DNA of 64,000 bases from Allobosea sp. Root381 (GTDB taxonomy: Bacteria; Pseudomonadota; Alphaproteobacteria; Rhizobiales; Beijerinckiaceae): assembly GCF_001429395.1 (NCBI RefSeq), contig NZ_LMJT01000041.1, positions 363,230-427,229 on the forward strand. The letters are read 5' to 3'. The notes under the pieces are model-generated. The model had not been told where the DNA came from and did no database searches. It saw only the letters and a list, made by a program, of their open reading frames with translations. Positions 59,129-64,000 of this stretch are shown in pieces. The first letter of the stretch is position 1. The number at the start of each line of letters is the position of its first letter. A program made the position numbers and the translations under genes.

Positions 59129-60478
59129 TCAGCTGCGGCTCTGCAGCGCAGCCTCGATGCCCGCCGCGATCCCGAACAGAGTGCGGTCGCCGCCGGTCTC
59201 GCCCATCAGCATCAGGCCGACGGGGGCCTCCCCCGGGCGCTCGCAGGGCAGGCTGATGGCGCAGCGGTCGAGGAAATTCCCGGCGCTGGGATTGCGCAGC
59301 AGCAGCGCGTTCAGCCTGAAATATTCGGCGTCCTCGGCGAGTTCATCGAGGCACGGCGCCACGATCGGGCAGGTCGGCATCACCAGGGCGTCGAACGGCG
59401 CCGTCAGCGCGTTCATGGCGGCGACGATGCGCCCGCGTGCTGCGCTCAGGCCGACATAGTCCGCGGCGCTCATGCTCGCGCCGAACTCGATCCTGCTTCG
59501 CACGCGCGGATCGTACAGGTCGGCTTTCGCCGCCAGCAGGTCGCGATGCCAGTCAAAGGATTCCGGCCCGGTGAAGCCGCCGCGGCGCATGGCGGCGACG
59601 ATGTCGAGCAGCGGGTGGAACGACGCCTCGACCACCGTCGCGCCCTGCTCGCGCAGCAGCGCGATCGCGCGGTCGAAGGTCTCGCCGACGGTCGCGTCCA
59701 TGCCGTCGCGCATGATCTCGCGCGGAATGGCGAGCCTCAGGCCCGCGAGGGGGCGCGGCGAGGGTAAGGCCGGCGTCTCGCCGGCGAGCACCGCATCGAC
59801 GATGGCGCAGCAGGAAACGCTGGCGCCGAGCGGCCCGAGCGAGTCGAGGCTGCCGGAAAGCGGCACGACGCCGTCGAGCGGGATGCGCCGCGCGGTCGGC
59901 TTGTAGCCGACGATGCCGCAGAGCGCCGCGGGGATGCGGCAGGAGCCGCCGGTGTCGCTGCCGAGCGCGACGACCGCCATGCCATCGGCGACGGCGACGG
60001 CCGAGCCGGAGGAGGAGCCGCCGGGAATGCGGCGAGAGGCGCGGTCCCAGGGGCTGAGCGGCGTGCCGTAATGCGGGTTGGCGCCGATGCCGGAATAGGC
60101 GAATTCGGTCATGTTGGTGCGGCCGAGCGGGATGAAGCCGGCGGCCAGCATGCGTGCGATCGTCGGGGCGTTGGCCTTTGCGGGGGCGGCGTCGGCAAGT
60201 GCGCGCGAGCCCGCCATGCTGCGCTCGCCGGCGACGTCGAACAGGTCCTTCACCGCGAAGGGGATACCGGCATAGGGCGATGGCGCCCGGCCGGCCCGGC
60301 GCAGGGCGTCATGCGCATCGGCCGAGGCGCGCGCGGCTTCGGCCGAGACGGAGATGAAGGCGCGTGCGCCCTCGCCCGCCGGGTCAACGATCTTCGCCAG
60401 GCAGTCCTCGACGAGGGCTCGCGAGGTGACTGCTCCCTTCGCGAGGTCCTGGGCACAATCCTGCACGGTCCGCAGCAT
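59129..60478 (-). CDS. Amidase signature family amidohydrolase
   Basis: 449-aa amidase with the Ser-cisSer-Lys triad: K77 (FAVKDLFD), S155 (GGSSSGSA) and S179 (GSDTGGSCR). The 24-residue spacing between the two serines is that of characterised members. Family substrates include aliphatic amides and acylated amino compounds; none can be inferred firmly here. It lies between two closely related oxidases, so it may release the amine or amino acid that they oxidise, or degrade an amide product. It is separated from oxidase 4 by 92 bp, with both on the same strand. Confidence 0.92.
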   Translation of the reverse strand: MLRTVQDCAQDLAKGAVTSRALVEDCLAKIVDPAGEGARAFISVSAEAARASADAHDALRRAGRAPSPYAGIPFAVKDLFDVAGERSMAGSRALADAAPAKANAPTIARMLAAGFIPLGRTNMTEFAYSGIGANPHYGTPLSPWDRASRRIPGGSSSGSAVAVADGMAVVALGSDTGGSCRIPAALCGIVGYKPTARRIPLDGVVPLSGSLDSLGPLGASVSCCAIVDAVLAGETPALPSPRPLAGLRLAIPREIMRDGMDATVGETFDRAIALLREQGATVVEASFHPLLDIVAAMRRGGFTGPESFDWHRDLLAAKADLYDPRVRSRIEFGASMSAADYVGLSAARGRIVAAMNALTAPFDALVMPTCPIVAPCLDELAEDAEYFRLNALLLRNPSAGNFLDRCAISLPCERPGEAPVGLMLMGETGGDRTLFGIAAGIEAALQSRS

Positions 60479-60570
60479 GGTCGATTCTCCATCTTGGCTC
60501 GTGCGCCCGACTTAGCGCCGGCAGCGGGCGAATGCCATGCTCAGGATCGGAACCAGACCTTGGCGCTCCT

Positions 60571-61899
60571 TCACATCAGGCCGGGTTCGCCAAGGTCGGT
60601 GCCGTCGACCAGGCGGCTGTAGCGGTAGGGCGAGGGGTCGACGATCGGCGCGTCGCCGGCGACGATATCCGCCGCGAGGCGCCCGGCGGCCGGGCCGATG
60701 CCGAAGCCGTGGCCGCTGAAGCCGGCCGAGACGTGCAGGCCCGGCAGCTTGTCGATTGCCGAGATCACCGGCACCCAGTCAGGCGTGAAGTCGATCAACC
60801 CGCCATACTCGTGCTTGATCTCGATATTGGCGAGCGCAGGGAAAATCTCGCCCAGGCGCTTTTTCGCGAAGGTGATCAGCTCCTTCTGCGCCGGCGGATC
60901 ATAGGTGCGCATCTTCTCGAAGGGCGAGACGGACTGGTTGGTCCAGTTCATCAGCGCCTCGGGGCCGAAGAAGAAGGATTTGCCGGCGCGGATCGTCAGC
61001 AGCTTGTGGCGCTTCTTGAAGGTCTTCCAGAAGGGCGCCGCATTGAGCATGCCGTGTGGCGAGAGCTCGAGCAGGCCGCGGCCGCTGATGCCGACGGTGT
61101 AGCCGCCGTCGAGCCGGCGGCGGATCGTGAGATCCGGCGTCGAGATGCCGCCATCGGTGATCTCGGGCGCGGGCGCGGTGAAGAAGGATGTCGACTTGAT
61201 GCCCGCGAGCGGCATGCGGATACCGTGGTGGCGCGCGAACATCGCCGTCCAGACGCCCCCGGAGAGCAGCACGGCACCGGCGCGGATCGTGCCCTTCTCG
61301 GTGACCACGGCCGAGACGCGCCCGGCCGCGGTTTCCAGCCCGCGCGCAGCGCAGGTCTGGTGGATGGTCACGCCGAGGCGGCGGGCGGCCTCGGCGATCG
61401 CCGGCACGGCCATGGCCGGCTCCGCGCGTCCGTCCGTCGGCGAAAAGACGCCGCCGATCCATTGTCCCTTCGCGTGCGGAGCCATCGCCCTGGCTTCCTC
61501 GGGGGTCAGCATGCGCGTCTGCATCTGGAAGGGCCGCGCCTTCTCGCCCCAACGCTCCCAGGCCTCCATGTCGGACTCCCGGGTGGTCAGGTATGTCAGA
61601 CCCGTGCGGCGGAAACCGACATCGGCGCCGATCTCCTCGGAGAGCCCGTTCCACATCTCGACGGCGCGCATCGCCAGCGGCAATTCGCGGATGTCGCGGT
61701 TCTGCTGGCGACACCAGCCCCAGTTCCGGCTCGACTGCTCGCCCGCGACATTGCCCTTCTCGACCACCGCGACGGAGTGGCCCTTCTTCGCGAGATGATA
61801 GGCGGCGGTGATGCCGGCGATGCCACCCCCGATGACGACGACGTCGACGGCTTCGGGCAGGGTCTCGTCGCTGTGGACGCGGTTGACGGGTGGCGACAT
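60571..61899 (-). CDS. FAD-dependent oxidoreductase, sarcosine-oxidase/DadA-like (oxidase 4)
   Basis: 442-aa paralogue of oxidase 3. It shares the motif VVVIGGGIAGITAAYHLAKKG (about residues 20-40), the EQSSRNWGWCRQQNRD signature and the C-terminal SAGFSGHGFGIGPAAG, with about half of residues the same by eye. Both end near DPSPYRYSRLVDG and DPRPFRHSRLLDG. It probably works on a related substrate. The start at 61899 (MSPPVNRVHS) precedes the Rossmann fold by 19 residues. It is the first gene of the minus-strand set and divergent from the Dpp-type importer genes. Confidence 0.9.
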   Translation of the reverse strand: MSPPVNRVHSDETLPEAVDVVVIGGGIAGITAAYHLAKKGHSVAVVEKGNVAGEQSSRNWGWCRQQNRDIRELPLAMRAVEMWNGLSEEIGADVGFRRTGLTYLTTRESDMEAWERWGEKARPFQMQTRMLTPEEARAMAPHAKGQWIGGVFSPTDGRAEPAMAVPAIAEAARRLGVTIHQTCAARGLETAAGRVSAVVTEKGTIRAGAVLLSGGVWTAMFARHHGIRMPLAGIKSTSFFTAPAPEITDGGISTPDLTIRRRLDGGYTVGISGRGLLELSPHGMLNAAPFWKTFKKRHKLLTIRAGKSFFFGPEALMNWTNQSVSPFEKMRTYDPPAQKELITFAKKRLGEIFPALANIEIKHEYGGLIDFTPDWVPVISAIDKLPGLHVSAGFSGHGFGIGPAAGRLAADIVAGDAPIVDPSPYRYSRLVDGTDLGEPGLM

Positions 61900-62130
61900 C
61901 GTTCTGTGGGTCCTTGGGGCATGGCCGCGACGGGACCCCGATAGCATCGCATCCGCGCAGAAGCCTATGCCAAAGGCGCGCCCCTAATCGGCAGATTCTG
62001 TGCGGCTGCTCCGAAGATCGGTGTCCGATCCTGCCGTAGCGGCTTAGCCTCAGCAGAAGGCCAGTTCACACCAAGCCACGTCACCTGCCGCAGAAGCAGG
62101 GGCTCAAGCATCCATAACGAGGGGTTTTCG

Positions 62131-63852
62131 ATGACACATCACTCCGACGGCAAGTCTTATTCCGACAGCAAGTCCCGCGCCGCCTCGATTGCGCTTCCGA
62201 TGCCTGCGATCCACCGCCGTGACCTGCTGGCGCTCGGCGCCGGCGGCCTGCTCGCCGCGACCGGCTTCGCCGGGGGCGTGCGCGCCCAGACCAAGCCGGT
62301 GCCGCCGCCACCATCCAAGCCGACCGGCCAAGTCGTCGTCGGCCTCTCCCAGGAGCCGACGGCCTTCAACCCGCTGATGCCGGGCATCGAGGTCGACGAG
62401 ACCGTCTGGATGCAGGTCTTCAACACGATGTGGCTGGCCCAGCCCGACGGCTCGCTGGTGCCGGACCTCGCAGTCGAGGTGCCGAGCGAGGCCAATGGCG
62501 GCATCTCGGAAGGCGGCCTCGCCTGGAAGGTGAAGCTGCGCGAGGGCGTCACCTGGCATGACGGCACGCCCTTCACGGCCGAGGACGTCAAGTACACGCT
62601 GGAGCTGATCAACGCCCCGGGTTTCAAGGCGCGCACCCGCGTCGGCCACTCGCTGGTCAAGGACGTCAAGGTCACCGGCCCGCTGGAGATCTCCTGGCGC
62701 ATGGAGAAGGCCTATGCGCCCTATCTCGCACTGCTCTCCAACACCTTTATCGTGCCGAAGCACCTGCTGGAGAAGGCGAGCGACCCCAACACCGCGCCGT
62801 TCAACGCGGCTCCCGTCGGCACCGGTCCGTTCAAATGGGGCACGCGGACGCCGGGCGACAACATCCAGCTCGTCGCCAACGAGAAGTACCACGGCAAGGG
62901 CCCCTATATGGAGCGGGCCGTGCTCAAATACGTGCCCGACCAGACGGCGCTCTACGCCCAGTTCCGCACGGGGCAGGTCGATCTGATCATCGGCACCGGT
63001 ATTCCCGCCAATTTCTACGCCGAGGCGGTGAAGCTCCCGGGCCGCAAGGTCACGAAGATCCCGAGCGCCTCGCTCGAAATCCTGATGCCGAATCTCGAGC
63101 ATCCGGTTCTGGCCGACAAGGCGGTGCGCAAGGCGCTCTACGCCTCGATCAACAAGCAGGCGATCATCGATATCGTCTTCTACGGCCTGCACACCCCGAC
63201 CGAGTCCTTCGCCCCGCAGGAGTCCTGGGCGTACAATCCGAACCTGCCGAAGCACTCCTACGACCCCGCCCTCGCCAACAAGATCCTGGACGAGGCGGGA
63301 TGGAAGCGCTCGGGCTCCGGCACACGCATGAAGGACAATGTGCCGCTCGAATTCGCGGTCTCGACCACGACGGGCGCCGCGCTGCGCGAGCAGTGCCAGC
63401 AGCTGATGCAGCAGGACTGGCAGCAGATCGGCGCCAAGATGACGATCAACAACATGCCGGCCGCGGTGATCTGGGGCGAGTTCTACACGCGCTCGAAGTT
63501 CCAGTCCCTGCTCGTCGGCACGGCCTTCCGCACCGTGATCGATCCCGACCCGGCGCATCGCTTCGGCTCCGACTCGATCCCCGCCAAGACCGGCAACGGC
63601 GCCAACCAGATGCAGTGGCAGAACGCCGAAGTCGATGCGCTGCTGAAGCAGGGCCAGGAGACCTTCGACCAGGAGAAGCGCAAGGCGATCTACTTCAAGC
63701 TGCAGGAGATCGCCCGCGAGGAGCTGCCGATCCTGCCGATCTACCAATATGCCCCGGTCGAGGGCTACAAGGAGGGGCTGATCGGCTACGCGCCCAACAT
63801 CAACGCCCGCCAGAACACCTGGAACATGGGCAGCTGGTACTGGGCACGCTGA
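62131..63852 (+). CDS. Dipeptide/opine-type ABC transporter substrate-binding protein
   Basis: 573-aa family 5 binding protein (SBP_bac_5). The N terminus has a Tat signal (IHRRDLLALGAGGLLAATGF, residues about 27-46, ending VRAQ). The core has VTWHDGTPFTAEDVKYTLE and the ending NINARQNTWNMGSWYWAR, similar to the frameshifted gene at 13476-15261. It is an intact homologue for a second importer, followed 26 bp later by a DppB-like permease. GAGGGG lies upstream of the ATG. Divergent placement next to oxidase 4 suggests a common substrate; the ligand is unknown. Confidence 0.94.
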   Translation: MTHHSDGKSYSDSKSRAASIALPMPAIHRRDLLALGAGGLLAATGFAGGVRAQTKPVPPPPSKPTGQVVVGLSQEPTAFNPLMPGIEVDETVWMQVFNTMWLAQPDGSLVPDLAVEVPSEANGGISEGGLAWKVKLREGVTWHDGTPFTAEDVKYTLELINAPGFKARTRVGHSLVKDVKVTGPLEISWRMEKAYAPYLALLSNTFIVPKHLLEKASDPNTAPFNAAPVGTGPFKWGTRTPGDNIQLVANEKYHGKGPYMERAVLKYVPDQTALYAQFRTGQVDLIIGTGIPANFYAEAVKLPGRKVTKIPSASLEILMPNLEHPVLADKAVRKALYASINKQAIIDIVFYGLHTPTESFAPQESWAYNPNLPKHSYDPALANKILDEAGWKRSGSGTRMKDNVPLEFAVSTTTGAALREQCQQLMQQDWQQIGAKMTINNMPAAVIWGEFYTRSKFQSLLVGTAFRTVIDPDPAHRFGSDSIPAKTGNGANQMQWQNAEVDALLKQGQETFDQEKRKAIYFKLQEIAREELPILPIYQYAPVEGYKEGLIGYAPNINARQNTWNMGSWYWAR

Positions 63853-63878
63853 GATAGGCCCCGTCCGGGGAGCACCTC

Positions 63879-64000
63879 ATGGGCACATTCCTCCTGCAAC
63901 GACTGCTGCAGGCCGTCGTCCTGCTGCTGATCGTTTCGGTGATCGGCTTCTCGATCCTGCATCTGGCGCCGGGCGGGCCGCTGTCGCAGTTCGCCGCCGG
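63879..64000 (+). CDS. DppB-type ABC transporter permease (partial, runs off window)
   Basis: Only the first 40 or so residues are visible: MGTFLLQRLLQAVVLLLIVS, then GFSILHLAPGGPLSQFAAG. This is the usual DppB/OppB N terminus, a membrane helix followed by a conserved HLAPGGPL. GGGGAG lies 8 nt upstream of the ATG. It is the inner-membrane partner of the binding protein just upstream; a second permease and ATPases are expected beyond 64000. Confidence 0.9.
   Translation, partial: MGTFLLQRLLQAVVLLLIVSVIGFSILHLAPGGPLSQFAA

Overview
The window is high-GC chromosomal DNA with dense, often translationally coupled genes. The gene content (SahR-type ArsR/methyltransferase next to metF and metH, a CheA-CheW-CheR-CheD-CheB system with several CheY-like proteins, many PotABCD, Dpp and TctC importers, CGTCATT...AATGACG palindromic repeats) points to an alphaproteobacterium of the Hyphomicrobiales (Rhizobiales). 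A Bosea-like genus is my best guess; this is inference from gene style, not a phylogeny. I saw no rRNA, tRNA, insertion sequence, prophage or CRISPR array.

Layout. 1-5.6 kb: a methionine-cycle operon on the minus strand (sahR-like regulator, metF, then metH running off the left edge), with a perfect 16-bp palindrome just upstream of the regulator. 5.7-8.1 kb: a divergent MocR regulator / EamA exporter pair with its operator between them. 8.4-20.5 kb: housekeeping and mixed genes: cold-shock protein, GH3 beta-glucosidase, YitT-type membrane protein, lactate-dehydrogenase-type flavoenzyme, DUF4287 protein, a frameshifted peptide-binding lipoprotein-like/Tat substrate gene, EttA, a TctC-type binding protein, an exported MBL-fold protein. 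20.5-27.9 kb: KefB/C-type antiporter, aldo/keto reductase, a FliK-like/FlhX-like pair coupled to a CelD-like acetyltransferase, mogA, glutathione peroxidase. 27.9-38.6 kb: an eleven-gene chemotaxis cluster, all on the minus strand. 38.8-41.3 kb: exported superoxide dismutase, GNAT, LysR.

41-64 kb is a nitrogen-compound uptake and catabolism region: hyuA-hyuB; four flavoprotein amine/amino-acid oxidases; two HAD type II hydrolases; an aldehyde dehydrogenase; an amidase; a complete PotABCD-type importer split around an oxidase and a HAD; a LysR regulator divergent from potA with a perfect LysR-type box; and the start of a second, Dpp-type importer. The arrangement suggests uptake of an amine or N-substituted amino acid, oxidative cleavage by the FAD enzymes, oxidation of the resulting aldehyde, and amide hydrolysis. 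The substrate cannot be read from sequence.

The most notable points are this oxidase island, the unusual chemotaxis components (a receptor with no periplasmic domain and a C-terminal xWxxF tether, a soluble receptor with its sensor at the C terminus, a receiver with a degraded active site), the frameshifted binding-protein gene and a family of palindromic intergenic repeats.
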